From the NCBI GenBank assembly GCA_002751075.1, contig NAOQ01000404.1:25703-64264 (forward strand): 38,562 nucleotides of DNA, given 5' to 3'. The stretch's first letter is position 1. The number at the start of each line of letters is the position of its first letter. Source of the stretch: Ichthyophonus hoferi. Its lineage: Eukaryota; Opisthokonta; Ichthyosporea; Ichthyophonida; Ichthyophonidae. Positions 22,240 to 33,498 of this stretch are shown one piece after another. The position numbers and the translations under genes are program-made. Under the pieces are notes generated by a model. The model was not told the origin of the DNA, ran no database searches, and was given only the letters and a program-made list of their open reading frames with translations.

Positions 22240-23372
22240 GTTCCTGTTAAAACTGGAATATTTAATTAATTTGCGTATTTCTTTATATGGTTATAATCAT
22301 TTAATATTATTAACCATTATTATTACATATACTCTGGAAAAATAGTTAGTGCAATCTATTGGTGTTAAATGGGAATCCAAGATGATCGATCAATTAAAAT
22401 TGAGCCAGTCAATGGCGGAAGCCCTGCAACTATTTATTAGGCCATTCCAGATCATATGTGTTCGAAGTGTGTTGCACCTTGGATTAAAAGTGTTCAAAAA
22501 AACCGTCAACAAAAGACCGTATATAAATAAGATAAAGTCTGTGTTTATCATTGGCTGTTTTTCTGTACGAACTAAAGCCAGCCTGACCGTTTTCCTTATG
22601 AACAGTTTGCGTGTAAAATAGCCGCTCCTTACTATTAGTTGTTTTCGTTCCTTTCATACTCTCCCACTCCCCGTTCTTTGTTATTGCAGTAATCTAATCC
22701 TAATATCCTTACTAAAATGGCTCTTTAGCTAACTACCCCATTGGTTTAACTGCCTGCATAATAGTTATTGACAAATCAATTTATCAGATTGAGAACTATG
22801 CAATCAACTAATGTTCATAGTTAATGTATGAATTGATTGAATTGACTGCATTATAGAATTAATAAAACCAGAAATAAGCAAATGTAATATATCCTAGAAT
22901 AAATAAAAATAAAAGAATTAATTATAACCGTGCAGTGAGCGAGACCATCCTGAATATTTCGCACAATATGTTTCGGGGTTCAGATAAGTCATTGAAAATT
23001 ATGCAATCAAATAATGTTCATAGTTATTGTATGAATTGACTGCATTATAGAATTAATAAAACCAGAAATACGCAAATAAAATATATCCTAGAATAAATAT
23101 AAATAAAAGAATAAATTATAAACGTGCAGTGAGCGAGACCATCCTGAATATTTCGAACAATATGTTTTGGGGTTCAGATAAGTCATTGCTTAGACACCCT
23201 GCCAAAGACAAGTCCTGTTGACTTGTTTAATAAAAAAAAATATGTCTTGGCATATCTGTAATCCGTGTACGCAAAGGGATACGTAAGAATGCTCCCTAAT
23301 TTGGTGTTTCTTTTCCTTCCAAACGAATATAGGTCACAGAAACGCTCGTGTCTTTACTTACTATTCCCAACA
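22240..23372 (-). mobile_element. LTR of family B (3' LTR of a minus-strand Copia-type element), with internal expansion
   Basis: On the minus strand the block begins TGTTGGGAATAG at 23,372, directly after a purine-rich atggggaac (23,381-23,373), as expected for a polypurine tract next to a 3' LTR. A second copy lies at about 28,575-28,992 (begins TGTCGGGAATAA) and shares both flanks. Here the block is interrupted by about 0.7 kb (roughly 22,480-23,165) that contains a tandem duplication. The pol C-terminus lies immediately upstream on the same strand. Old and broken. Confidence 0.65.
22798..23188 (-). repeat. 203-bp tandem duplication inside the family-B LTR
   Basis: Units 22,798-22,994 and 23,001-23,188 both start atgcaatcaa and both end with ttcagataagtcattg. 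Both contain gtgcagtgagcgagaccatc. They differ at only a small fraction of positions (by eye over 90% identical), so the duplication is younger than the LTR copies around it. Confidence 0.9.
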
Positions 23373-24420
23373 GTTCCCCATAAGAACGTATACATACGAC
23401 ACTACATCTCTGAAATCACATATCCTACAGTATAATATACTATTACTGGTTGAAACTGTCCTTCATTTCTGTAAGATCCACCCCAACTTTAAATGTTGAT
23501 CCTCTGANNNNNNNNNNNNNNNNNNNNNNNNNNNNNNNNNNNNNNNNNNNNNNNNNNNNNNNNNNNNNNNNNNNNNNNNNNNNNNNNNNNNNNNNNNNNN
23601 NNNNNNNNNNNNNNNNNNNNNNNNNNNNNNNNNNNNNNNNNNNNNNNNNNNNNNNNNNNNNNNNNNNNNNNNNNNNNNNNNNNNNNNNNNNNNNNNNNNN
23701 NNNNNNNNNNNNNNNNNNNNNNNNNNNNNNNNNNNNNNNNNNNNNNNNNNNNNNNNNNNNNNNNNNNNNNNNNNNNNNNNNNNNNNNNNNNNNNNNNNNN
23801 NNNNNNNNNNNNNNNNNNNNNNNNNNNNNNNNNNNNNNNNNNNNNNNNNCTTTTCCTTCCAAACGAATATAGGTCACAGAAACGCTCGTGTCTTTACTTA
23901 CTATTCCCAACAGTTCCCCATAAGAACGTATACATACGACACTACATCTCTGAAATCACATATCCTACAGTATAATATACTATTACTGGTTGAAACTGTC
24001 CTTCATTTCTGTAAGATCCACCCCAACTTTAAATGTTGATCCTATAAGCATCTTGGTGAGTCCCTCAGTTGTACTGCGCTTGGTGTTCAAATACTCCAAA
24101 ATAATCTCACCCTGGGTTGCCTTCTCTTGGTAAAAGCATTGGTGAGGGCAATACGTTTGGTATGAGCTGCAATTTTTTCTGGCCTGGGTAGGCTTCTATT
24201 CAGATTCAAAGGGCATGCATTGATTTTCTTCTTTACCATTACCTTTTTCTTTGTTCCACTAGACTCAGGACTTGCTATGATGTTGTATTCTTCATAGAGT
24301 TACTTTAAGGTATGTTCATTATTATTAGAATCTGGTGAGAACTGAACGTAGAACTTTTTTTTTTCTTCACCCCTATAAATTTCAACTTTGTTGCAGTTGC
24401 GCCAGATGATCTTTTCTTAT
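23373..24420 (-). mobile_element. Copia-type pol C-terminus (RNase H end), broken; includes an assembly gap
   Basis: Minus-strand coding patches at about 24,160-23,983 match the end of Copia pol polyproteins: a GEIILEYLNT.. segment corresponds to the usual 'IEYIPTEDQLADILTK', then EGLTKML and a short tail with VDLTEMKDSF before the stop. Further upstream HTKRIALTNAF corresponds to the conserved 'RTKHIDIRYHF' of the RNase H region. The same tail appears again left of the N run because the gap flanks are identical. 24,420-25,065 shows no clear pol similarity and may be diverged element DNA. The element is broken at many points and old. Confidence 0.6.
23508..23849. other. assembly gap (342 N)
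   Basis: A run of N with identical 194-base sequence on both sides (23,310-23,503 and 23,850-24,043). Apparent open frames running through the N are artefacts. Confidence 0.99.
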
Positions 24421-25065
24421 ACGAGATATTGTAGTTTAAAATTGACTTCCTACTTGGGCCTGTGAGGTATATTAAAAAGTCAAGTCCTTATCTGAGGTAT
24501 TGTGAACCTCTTCTGTCTTTGGATTGGTTTCTGTAGTTTGGAAGTTGATAATCATAATATCATCTGGTAAATGTGTACGTATTTTCTTGGACTCAAAAGA
24601 ATCTATGAAGAAAAAAAGCTTTTTTCTTCTTTAGCAATTCTAACTGGATCTAGAATGAAGGCTCAGTTTGTATGAATAAATCTGAATATTTGCTTTTGAT
24701 TTTTCATAAAGTCCTGGGATATTATCAATTGGCTAAGGTTGAAATGTTATTGAAGCAAGATTGTTAGTTTCTCTTGTGATCAGGTGCGTACTAATTAAGT
24801 TGTTTTTTTTTTGGGTCATTTGATGTCTCTAATCGCGACTGTGTTTAAAGTCATAAAGAGTACTAGCACAGCTAGTTTTCTTTTATAGTTATTTTATATT
24901 TGTAATGGGGGAAAGTCCAAGTATTGAAACTTTGTATAACCGAACTTTCTATGTACTATTTGTTCTGTAATGACCCTGATTGATTCAGGTTCTTGTTTTC
25001 TGGTCATATAGCAATGTATTAATATATTTTGTTTCTACTAATAACAATATTACTAATTGCTCAAG

Positions 25066-25870
25066 TATTTCAGCCACTACAAATGCTAGGCTGTATGGTT
25101 CATGATATCTTGTACGAAAACACTTATCGCTGATTGTTTATTTTGCAATGTACCTCTAAATATACAATAGTGTTTACAATGAGGTTTCAATCGGCATGTA
25201 AGTGTTAAGATATTAATTAATGACAATTAATTGATTTCATTATGTCACCAATTAATTATGAATAGATGCTTACTTAGTGCAGTGTAACACGTAAAGTTAT
25301 TGTTGTTTAAACAGTGTTGGTCATCTGAACTTTAATTACACTTAGTGATTGATATAGCATACGTAGTATTCATTAATTAAATTAATAATGCTGACAACAT
25401 GATAAGATAACATACAAGGTTGATAGCATGTTAGATAATACCTAAGTTTTCTAACGGCATGTTAGATAACCTTTAGGTTGAGTACTTCCTCAAATAATGT
25501 GTTGTTTAAAGACTTATCACCTGGTTAACCGATATTGACCATGAACCAACAACTATATAAAGACCAAACACAGACTTAGTCTAGAACTGATTTTTATCTA
25601 TTGAACAATAAAGATCGTGCAAAAGACTTATATTTTTGTTCTGTTTTTTTGGTCGTTATGAGAGTCCAGAGAAGTGAAACTTCAACGCCAACAGTCCCAA
25701 GTGTTAAGAAGAAATATGCGCTATAATCAACAACAGAATCAGAGTCTGTGGGACCTAAAAAGTTAAGGGTTGAACTTTTAACAAATAGCAGCGAGAAAGA
25801 TAATTTAAGGGACCATTCAGGGGACCTTGACTTTAGCTCCAGTAAGTGTGAAGACGGACAACCTACAAAT
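25066..25870 (+). mobile_element. second copy of LTR family A plus start of gag, truncated
   Basis: This is co-linear with 6,990-7,790: the same LTR landmarks (tgtacctctaaatatacaa, caccaattaa, tctaacggcatgttaga, accatgaaccaacaactat) and the same gag opening (MRVQRSETSTPTVPS). Similarity ends abruptly near 25,870 at 'gacggacaacctac'. It interrupts the minus-strand Copia debris in opposite orientation, so it inserted later than that element. Broken, no pol. Confidence 0.7.
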
Positions 25871-26139
25871 AATAGCTATGATATATACTATGTTAGGGTA
25901 CTAAGTAAGTTATAGATATAGAAGCTTTTAATGCTCTGTAATTGTAGAAACTTTAAAAAACATGAGATCATATGATATAATTGTGTTGGAGCTCATAGTG
26001 AATAGATATGCTTACTTATCATTGCAATTTCTAGTCAAAAATAATGATGGCAATACCTGCTAATGTACTGACATAGAGTTTCAACTCTCTGTACTGTTAT
26101 AACTGCAATGAACTTTGGTGTTATTTATTTTTCTCTATT
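25871..26139. other. short stretch between element remnants, nothing recognised
   Basis: AT-rich sequence of about 270 bases between the truncated plus-strand element and a reversed LTR copy. No open frame of note. Confidence 0.5.
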
Positions 26140-26620
26140 GTTCTATAACTTGTAATCAGGATCTAGACTAAGCCTGTGTATACTGGCTATACACTTTCCG
26201 GATTAGGTCAAAGACAGTTGACCATGTAATAATTATTTGAGTTGGACATATTACCTAATAGAAAATAAATATGACTGTTCTGAAACATGTTTTTATAAGC
26301 AACTCCTCCAATGACTATTTAATGGGTATTCAGAAACTTATATAGCACATATGTATTATTAATCACTATGTGTGTAATTCAAAGTCAATGACCAACACCA
26401 TTTAAAACCATCATGAAATTTCACTCTAGAATACACTAAACATTTAGTTCTAATTAAATACAATCAGCACTGTCATCGAATTATTCAATTATCATTAATC
26501 AATGTGTCCCAGTCTTAAGTACTGAGTGAAACCTCATTTCAAATGCTTCTTAACACATATGGAGGTTCAATGCTAGATAAACAAGAAGTATGTTTAATGA
26601 GATATCTTAAAGTTTTGATC
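26140..26620 (-). mobile_element. diverged family-A LTR, minus strand
   Basis: The reverse complement matches family A: 'aatcagg.tctagactaag' at 26,155, 'ggtcaa.. cagttgacca' at about 26,206-26,225 and 'attatttgag.. gg' after it. It follows, in minus-strand order, the RNase H patch at 26,802-27,254, so it may be that element's 3' LTR. No coding capacity; old. Confidence 0.5.
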
Positions 26621-26801
26621 TAAACACTTGTAGAGGCCGAAGTACTTCAACAATATTTAATCCAAGCATTATATCCTTCAATATCATGATACTATGCTGA
26701 TTGTCACTCAACAAACTAACCAGGAACTGACCTTGGTCAAGCTCCTCCAGCAGCTGGCCTAACCATACAGACTCCATTACTGTTTTAGTGAGGCTTATAA
26801 C

Positions 26802-27330
26802 TTAGCTTTGGTGGATCTCATTGCGGTAAGACCCCACAAATAGGATCGCCAACTCACCACCAATTATCGAAATCATAAGAGAAATTGATTTCTGGATTTC
26901 AGAAGATCCCATAAAATTATATTTGGAATGTATCCTTAGTTTTAATTTCCCATCATGGTATATGATACCTAGATTTGGAATATTGCATAGATAGACAAAG
27001 ACTTGTTGCATCATCTGCATGTACCCCTCATGAGGGGCACTAAAAAGCCTCCCGACCAGACCAATGGGAAAATCTAGCTTGGGGCGTGCTGTACAGATGA
27101 CCCACAACAGTGATACAATCCCAAAAAGGTATGCCGGGCTTATTTTCTGACCAAAGTACTGCTGTATGGTCATATGGTATGACCAAGAGCATTCATCAGG
27201 TGACAATACCCTTGGGTAATTCCCCTTACCAAAACTTTCTTGACCATGAACCATATCAATGAACCTATTATAATACCAATAGAATCGTCTGGGGCATGCA
27301 AAATTTTAAAACTTTTAGCAATCTATGGTA
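26802..27330 (-). mobile_element. Copia-type pol, end of reverse transcriptase into RNase H
   Basis: A minus-strand patch of 150 codons contains the order typical of Copia pol after the RT core: SPAYLFGIVSLLWVICTARPKLDFPIG-like 'GSLLYLA..TRPDIA.AVG', then a 'HW..A..RVLRYL..T.. LGI.Y' equivalent (MQQVFVYLCNIPNLGIIYHD), and a GGELAILF end. It is collinear with the RT piece at 29,100-29,507, from which it is separated by about 1.8 kb holding an LTR of family B and other DNA. A fossil with several breaks. Confidence 0.7.
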
Positions 27331-27339
27331 GTTAGAGCG

Positions 27340-28570
27340 ACTTGTCCACGGGCTTCGGGATTACCAATTGAGTGTTGTATAATAGGAAGAACTATATATA
27401 TATATATATGTATTATGATATTGTTTAGGAAATATTAAATGAATGCAAAGGTTTGTGTGTCACAAATGTATTTATATTTGCCTATAACGGTAGCAAACAT
27501 GCACACAGGCACGCGGGATTACTGGCCAAGATATTAGCACCATGAGTATTGCTACCCTCTGACCTGCTGATAGCCCTCCTGCAAATTACCTTATTTAGTC
27601 AAGGAGGATTTCAAACTGTCAACTATGTGTTGATCGGGGTATATCTATCTATATTCTCTGTTTGACTTTTCCACTATATATAGTTTTAATTATATTTATT
27701 ATTATATGTTGAATACGATATATTAAAACTATATGTTAAAGCCTTTATTTCTTTTAAAAACAATTTACATTAATATATTATTTTTTATAATTATTGAAGT
27801 CACTCTATCGTCATTGATATTGGTTTATCTACCTTTCTCTAAACGCTATTAACCAATAAGGAGTTTTATCTGTCTCCAGACACTAATAGAAAGAGACACC
27901 TGGCATAGTGGTTGGATACATATAATTATCCTGTCGTCTTCATCTTCAGTCAGTCAGCAATTTACCTTTACTTGAAATTTACTATGATAAAAATTGGGGA
28001 TAATTTGAATATGCTGTTCTAAGATACCCATAAAATTGTGAAGTTCGCCTCACTATTATTGAGGTTTGTTTAATTATTTTTGAATTTCATCTTGATGTTT
28101 CGGTTGCTCGTCGCGGAATTTGGAAAATTTGTGTAAATATTTTTGCAATATTGTATTCTTAAAATTTGTGGCAACACTCACCAAATACGCTGTAATAATG
28201 GCTAGTAGTTTCTTACCCGGATGTGCCGGGAACCGCATATGTGTGAGCGGTCGGAGCTTTATTATTGTTTTTTAGACATTTTTTTATACTTCGTTTTCTA
28301 GCGAGTGTTATTTTTTTGATTAATATCCAAATCGCCCCAACCATAGATATTCTTATTGGCTAATACAATTCATGAAAGATAACAGAGGCCCACTAAGAAT
28401 GTTTGATCTTATCTCATAGGATTATACTTCTGTTTCCTTCTGAATGGCGTATTAGCCAATTCACTAACTTGCACACCATGTATCGACAAAATCAATTTGA
28501 ACTATGTGTTCATTCAGAGTTAACAATCTTGAAAAAAAACTCAATATAATTTAAGTGTTTCCACCAATGT
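27340..28570. other. insert-like DNA between two pol pieces, nature unknown
   Basis: About 1.2 kb separates collinear pol pieces. It holds a (TA)n run at about 27,391-27,409, a GC-richer patch at 27,480-27,620 of unknown origin, a second GC-richer patch at about 28,200-28,250 (ggatgtgccgggaaccgc) and AT-rich remainder. No gene is supported. The left end (27,335-27,390) resembles 10,100-10,160, which fits a dispersed repeat. Confidence 0.35.
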
Positions 28571-28574
28571 CATT

Positions 28575-28992
28575 TAATATTGTGTTAAAAAAGGAATATT
28601 TATTTTATTTAGGTATTCTTATACATAGCCATAGTCATTTAATATGATGAGCAATTATATTAGTACATAGGTAGCCTGAGAAAAATAGTTAGTGCTATCT
28701 ATTGGTGTTAAATGGCAATCCAGTTGATCGATCAAAATTGAACCAGCCAATGGTAGAGGCCCTGCTACTGTATATATTTCAGATCATATGTTTTTGGGTC
28801 CTGATAATATATTGCTTAGGCATTCTACCTAAGCCAAATCCTGCCGACTTGTTTAATAATAAAAATGTGTTTCGGCATATCTGTACTCTATGTATGCGAA
28901 AGGACACGTTAAAATCTCCATTAATTCTGTATTCTCTCTTAAACAAATATAGGTCACAGGAACACTCCTGTTTCTACTTATTATTCCCGACA
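28575..28992 (-). mobile_element. solo-like LTR of family B inside older Copia pol
   Basis: On the minus strand it begins TGTCGGGAATAATAAG at 28,992 and runs to about 28,575. It matches 22,240-23,372 at both ends (aaaaatagttagtg, tgatcgatcaa, cagatcatatgt; then gacttgtttaata, aggtcacag.aac). It lacks the 0.7-kb internal expansion of that copy, so this shorter form is probably closer to the original LTR. No coding partner of its own is adjacent. Confidence 0.65.
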
Positions 28993-29099
28993 TATTGTCT
29001 ACACAAATTGAGCATGAACTCCTCCCCTTCCTCCTTCTCCCGATTTATATACAAAAATCATCAACGGATATTAAGACCCATAGAATGGTTCATATCCTC

Positions 29100-29700
29100 T
29101 TACAAGTGAATATACATGCATCAGAATGCGTGTGACATAGGCCACGGGAATTTAGAAAAGAGAAAAGAGTACAGTACCAAATCAACAGTGAGGAATAAAG
29201 TTTGTAGAGTGCCTTAACCAGCTTCCAGACTGCTTATAAACAGGATTGATGAGCAAAGCCAATAATATGGTAGACAGACATACATGGGTTCCTAAATATA
29301 TACATTCAAGAAGACTTGTGTGGCCTCCACCTGAAGGATGTGGAGCCCTATATTTGCGGCCAAAACTAAAATAACTTCAATCCTAGTAAGTGTTGCTACT
29401 AGGCTGGAGATAACTTGGTACTGATCAAACTTTTCAGCATTACCCTGAACTACAGGACAAACATTGTACTTATTAAGGAGTGTATCAACTTCTACCTTGC
29501 ATGTCAAAACCTAAAGCAGTTGAAATATCTGAGCCCCAGATGGTTTATCAGTGAGTTCATTCATAAACTGGTCCACCAGCCCCTTCAACTCTAAATTGCA
29601 TGTCATCTCCCAATTCTTTCTGTTAAAGCCTAGTATAATAGTCTTGATTGTCCTCGATACAGCACACCCTTGTACTATGGTGGAAGTGTCAGAATTTAAA
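29100..29700 (-). mobile_element. Copia-type reverse transcriptase piece, broken
   Basis: Minus-strand patches show Copia RT order: KFDQYQVISSLVATLTRIEVIL-like 'Y..V.SPV....IR.LLALA', then GLHILQVEATQVFLNVYI (usual 'LHQMDVKTAFLNGDL'; the catalytic Asp position falls here), then KLVKALYKLYSSLLIWY (usual 'KLKKALYGLKQAPRAWY') and a 'HSDACIFT'-like end. The family-B LTR lies just downstream. Old and broken at several points. Confidence 0.75.
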
Positions 29701-29769
29701 TATTATTTTAGAAATAGTAAATAGCATATTTTGGTAAATTGTAAACTGTAAGGGACGGTCAATCTGTAA

Positions 29770-29866
29770 GATTGGAACCGCCGACCCAGTTTGATCCGGG
29801 TCATGCGATGAGATCGAAGACGCTAAACCAGTGTGTTATCCATGTGGTACTGTACCAGTTAAACTA
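29770..29866 (-). ncRNA. possible tRNA-derived SINE or tRNA relic
   Basis: On the minus strand, tagtttaactgg (29,866-29,855) fits a pol III A box and ggttccaatc (29,779-29,770) fits a B box. Between them are tggataacacactgg, which could be a second A-box-like start, and a perfect hairpin gaccc...gggtc resembling a long variable arm. The A-to-B distance (75 bases from the outer box, 48 from the inner) is too long for a plain tRNA. It sits inside Copia debris, so it may be a SINE insertion or chance. Confidence 0.25.
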
Positions 29867-31049
29867 AAAAAGGTACTGCATAACTAGGATGCACAGGAAA
29901 TTATCTAGTATTTAAAGAATGGGTCAAGAATAAAGGAAATCAGTTAAATGTATACATTGCTCTTTGCTTTATCTCCCACGTGTGGTTGTAGCTTAGTAAG
30001 TACCTTCCGAGGTGGAGAGGTACATAATTTGATAGGAAGCGCCAAAACACTGCTGTAAAACCTCTTTACCAAACTCCAACACCACAGTGGCATTGGGCCC
30101 AAACTTTTTTTAAAACCTTTTTAAGTTCAATTCAGTTGACATAATTGCTTCCATTCAATAAAATGAAAATAAGAACTTAATCCAGGGTTCAAGATAAATA
30201 AGCCATTAAGCACAATCTTACAGACCAACGCAGTTTTATGATCTGTGCTTACAACTATTGGTGCTAGTTTATAACCAGGCAAAATAACTGGCTTATCAAA
30301 ATCTGTGTCCAATATCTTCACTGGCTCGGATCATGGCAAAATAGTGTCTACTGTATTCTTATTGTATTCATTAGGGTTGTCACCAAAGCCCAGTATTGGC
30401 ACATTTAATCCAACAATTTAAGGATGGAGACCAAATTGAAGGCATCGTTAGTTATTTTTAACTCAGCCACCAATAGCACTTGACCCAGATACGGAAGACA
30501 TATTTGATGTTTTGTTGCTAGATGAAAGAATCATGCCTTCTTCTGGTTTTACCACTTAGCTGAACTGGTTAAGTGCCAGAACACATTATTCTGACATTGT
30601 TTAACCCTCTAACGTCATAAAAACCCTTAGGAACATCTACAGAAGAAACCTCCAGGATGCTAAAATTTTGCTGACTATGCACCACCTTAAGATATGATTT
30701 TTCAACTGCTAGCTGCAGCTCAAGATGAGTCAAATCATTTGAAACTTTATATCAGATCTGTTGAACTTACTGATTCACTATCACCATTATTATCCACAAT
30801 CTTTGACTGTCTACCAAATTATCGTTGAAACTCGTGTTTAATTCTTCTAAAAGGTTTTGGCAAAGTTCTTCCCTGTCAGAGGAGAATCTAATACTTGTCT
30901 TCTTCTTTCCATCTATTGATCCAAATTTATTTGTCCTAAGAATAGCCCTCTTTTTTTTAAAATTTGGTAGCGTTGGGAGTTGGCGTCTATCTCCTCAAAA
31001 CTACCATTACTGCTTCCTAAAAACGACACAAAGAAATTAAGTCTTTGGT
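29867..31049 (-). mobile_element. unassigned internal DNA of the Copia graveyard
   Basis: This lies between the RT piece and a family-A LTR. Minus-strand patches (for example 30,127-30,321, with LAPIVVSTDHKTALVCKIVLNG) look protein-like and may derive from the integrase-RT linker or from gag, but I cannot assign them. A hairpin-forming 'gtacctt..aggtac' lies near 30,000. Broken; family inferred from neighbours only. Confidence 0.3.
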
Positions 31050-31565
31050 ACGGGATTGTTATTGTAATAACCCATATAACCGAAAGGATTAAGTCTAAGT
31101 TTGTGTATGCTAGTTATATAGTTGTTGGCCCAGGTCAATACCAGTTGGCCTTATGAAACACACCAGATCTACGTATATCCCCGTTTAGGTAGGGGTTTTG
31201 CCAAACTGTGTTATTTGCAACATATTTTTCAATGATTATTCAAAGAATCATTTTGTTGTTATGTATCTTGTTTGTTTCATGCCTCGTTTTGTTTGCTTAG
31301 AAACCAACGGCCAACACTATTTAATAACCAAGGTGAATTCCCAAACTAGACGTTCCTTTGCAATCTAGTCCTAATTAAATAAAATTAATGACGTTGTACC
31401 TAAATAATTGCCATTAATTAGCCTCTAACTCTTACAAACCAATTGACACCTCATTGTAGACGCTATTGAATATTTAGAGGTACAATGCAAAACAAACAAT
31501 AAACATTGTGATTATGTACAAAACATTATGAAGTATATAGCTTAATATTTGTAGGAGCTGAAAAA
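31050..31565 (-). mobile_element. family-A LTR, minus strand
   Basis: The reverse complement is co-linear with 6,990-7,575: gtaggagctgaaa at its right end matches the 'tttcagctac' start, then 'atatttagaggtacaatgc', then 'tatatagttgttgg', 'ggtcaataccagttg' and 'ggattaagtctaag' at the left. It separates integrase-side pieces (32-33 kb) from the RT piece, so it either interrupts one element or ends another. Diverged, old. Confidence 0.6.
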
Positions 31566-32179
31566 CTCTGGCACTTTCCCAGTGCCCTTTGCACCACTCT
31601 ATCCCAGTTCTCGTATACAAATTTAGGCACCAATAGCTGAGTGTCTAAATTGACATGGCCGGAAACAATTGTGTCTCCACTATTGAAAATAGCCTTGATG
31701 GTCATGTACTGTTGCTGATTAACTTGAGCTGTGGGCTGAGTGCTGGGCCTTGTCAACCCTGTTGGGCACTCCCCGCATCATGTATACTGTAGAGCCCATT
31801 GTCCACCTCAATACATATTGATTATACTGGTTTTGAATGTTAGGCAAAAGGAAAGATATTTTTTTTTTAAAAAAAAAAACGTATTTTGAACAGTGTAAAC
31901 AATGTAGTTTAAACTAAGAACAAGTATATATTACTTGTGTTTTCCACTTAGAAATCATATGAAGATCCCCTCCGTACCTCTATGGTTAACCTTTATCAGG
32001 GCTGGGGAATTGAACACAGTCAGCTAGTCCCAAACATGCAGTATCTCCACTGGTGGGCTCTGTTCTTTCATTCATTGATAATAGGGTGACACATGGTCAG
32101 GCAGTGATGTGATAGGTGTTAGATTTTGAATATATGCCTATGTATGAGTATACTCTGCACAGTATACTAATAGTGCATG
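31566..32179 (-). mobile_element. unassigned retroelement-like DNA
   Basis: A minus-strand patch (31,526-31,756) reads QYMTIKAIFNSGDTIV.. LVPKFVYENWDRVVQRALG, protein-like but unassigned. An A/T homopolymer pair lies at 31,860-31,880. It probably belongs to the same element debris. Confidence 0.3.
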
Positions 32180-33360
32180 GAAAAGGATCAAGCTAATCCT
32201 GGTTGTGTTTGCCATCCTTTAAGTTTTTCTCTATAATGTCGTTTTGGATGCTAGAGTTCATGAAGGTTTGTAAATGTTTGATACTTCAGTCATCTAAATA
32301 TTTTTTGAAGGTGGCATTGATGAATTCCATTCTATTGTTTGACAAAACTTCTTTGATCTCTTTTCAATTTTTCTACTTGCCCGGCCTACTTCTTCATGAA
32401 ATTCCTTGACGTACCTTAATACTTTTGTTTTTGTTTTGACCACTTATCCATCAACATAAACAAATATCAGTTACCAGAATGAATAGCTAAAAGAAGATCA
32501 ATGAGGTCAATTAGTCAATAATTTAACTAGGATGCTGAACCATATTGTTGAACTAAGAAGAGCATATTCTTGATTCTGGCCTTGACACAATCAATATAAT
32601 ATAACTTTTAACATCAATATTGCAGGTTAATACCGGCTCTGGCTGCTGCCTTCTTTATGATCTGACTGTTAGCATGTCTGAGCCCCAATGCAATGTCATA
32701 TGGAACAGCAGCATCATCTTTTCAGACTCAAAAATCAAGGTAGTCTTGTTCACGTTATGTACAAATGACTCATGGATGAAAATACTTTTCTTCTCTTTCT
32801 TGTTTTTAATAAAGATCCCTTTTCCATTGTTAAACTCCAGTTTATCATCTCATTTAATCAAAGCATTGTATCCCTTGTTTATAATTTAAATTCTTTAAAA
32901 ATGGGGACACACACACTTAGGGACAAACAGAGCATCTGCCAATTTTACCACCCTATCTCAACCATTCACATTAGTCCTAATCACTATCATTCCTTCCTTC
33001 TTTATCACATAGTAGTCCTTACTGCCCCACCTCACATGTGTTGAAGTTTACAATCATGTCAGTTCTAAGTGTATCATAGTGGGTTGTTATATGGCAGGTT
33101 GTGCTAGTCTTAAGCAATGTCCGTCCTCATCATGCACTAATTCAAATACTCGTTCATTTTAGTCATCAGCATGGCCATATCTTTAACTTTGTTCTTGCAT
33201 AGATGGCAGTCTCCACTTTCTTGCTATTATCGAACACTACCCTCACTTGAATAGTACTTAGTTCTCCACCCTCATTTGCACACACAGTCATACAGTAGTC
33301 CACGCTGATATGATGCCAACAACAATTCTCGAGAATTATTTTAGGCCAGTGTTCCAATGA
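32180..33360 (-). mobile_element. Copia-type protease, pre-integrase and integrase region, broken
   Basis: In minus-strand order: a protease-like patch (33,357-33,166) with IILENCCWHHIS, in the place of the usual 'WILDSGCSHHMT', and VRVVFDNSKKVETA, in the place of 'VTFGDGSKVEV'; a pre-integrase patch (about 33,000-32,640) with ADALFVPKCV, the usual 'NVLYVPKL', then FNNGKGIFIKN and ending near a WHKRLGH-type position; and an integrase patch (about 32,410-32,220) with EFINATFKKYLDD and the usual 'GGEFINKEFKEYL...GIKHQTT..YSPQQNGI.E' pattern. The order is that of Copia, not Gypsy. Many breaks; old. Confidence 0.7.
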
Positions 33361-33498
33361 TTTATCCTTTCAACTGCCTTTCAGAATTCATTGTACTTGG
33401 TATATGGATAGCCCATCTTGTTTTAATAATAAGAAATTACTTGGGTTTTGCATCTCTGTTGTCAAATGTCAAACTATTTACTAGGGTTTCACTTTGAA

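Noticed and set aside
23443-23910. Open frames of 140-155 codons on both strands around 23.5-23.9 kb
   Set aside because: They run through the N gap, so most of their length is unknown sequence. Only the flanks carry information, and those are retroelement pol tail and LTR.
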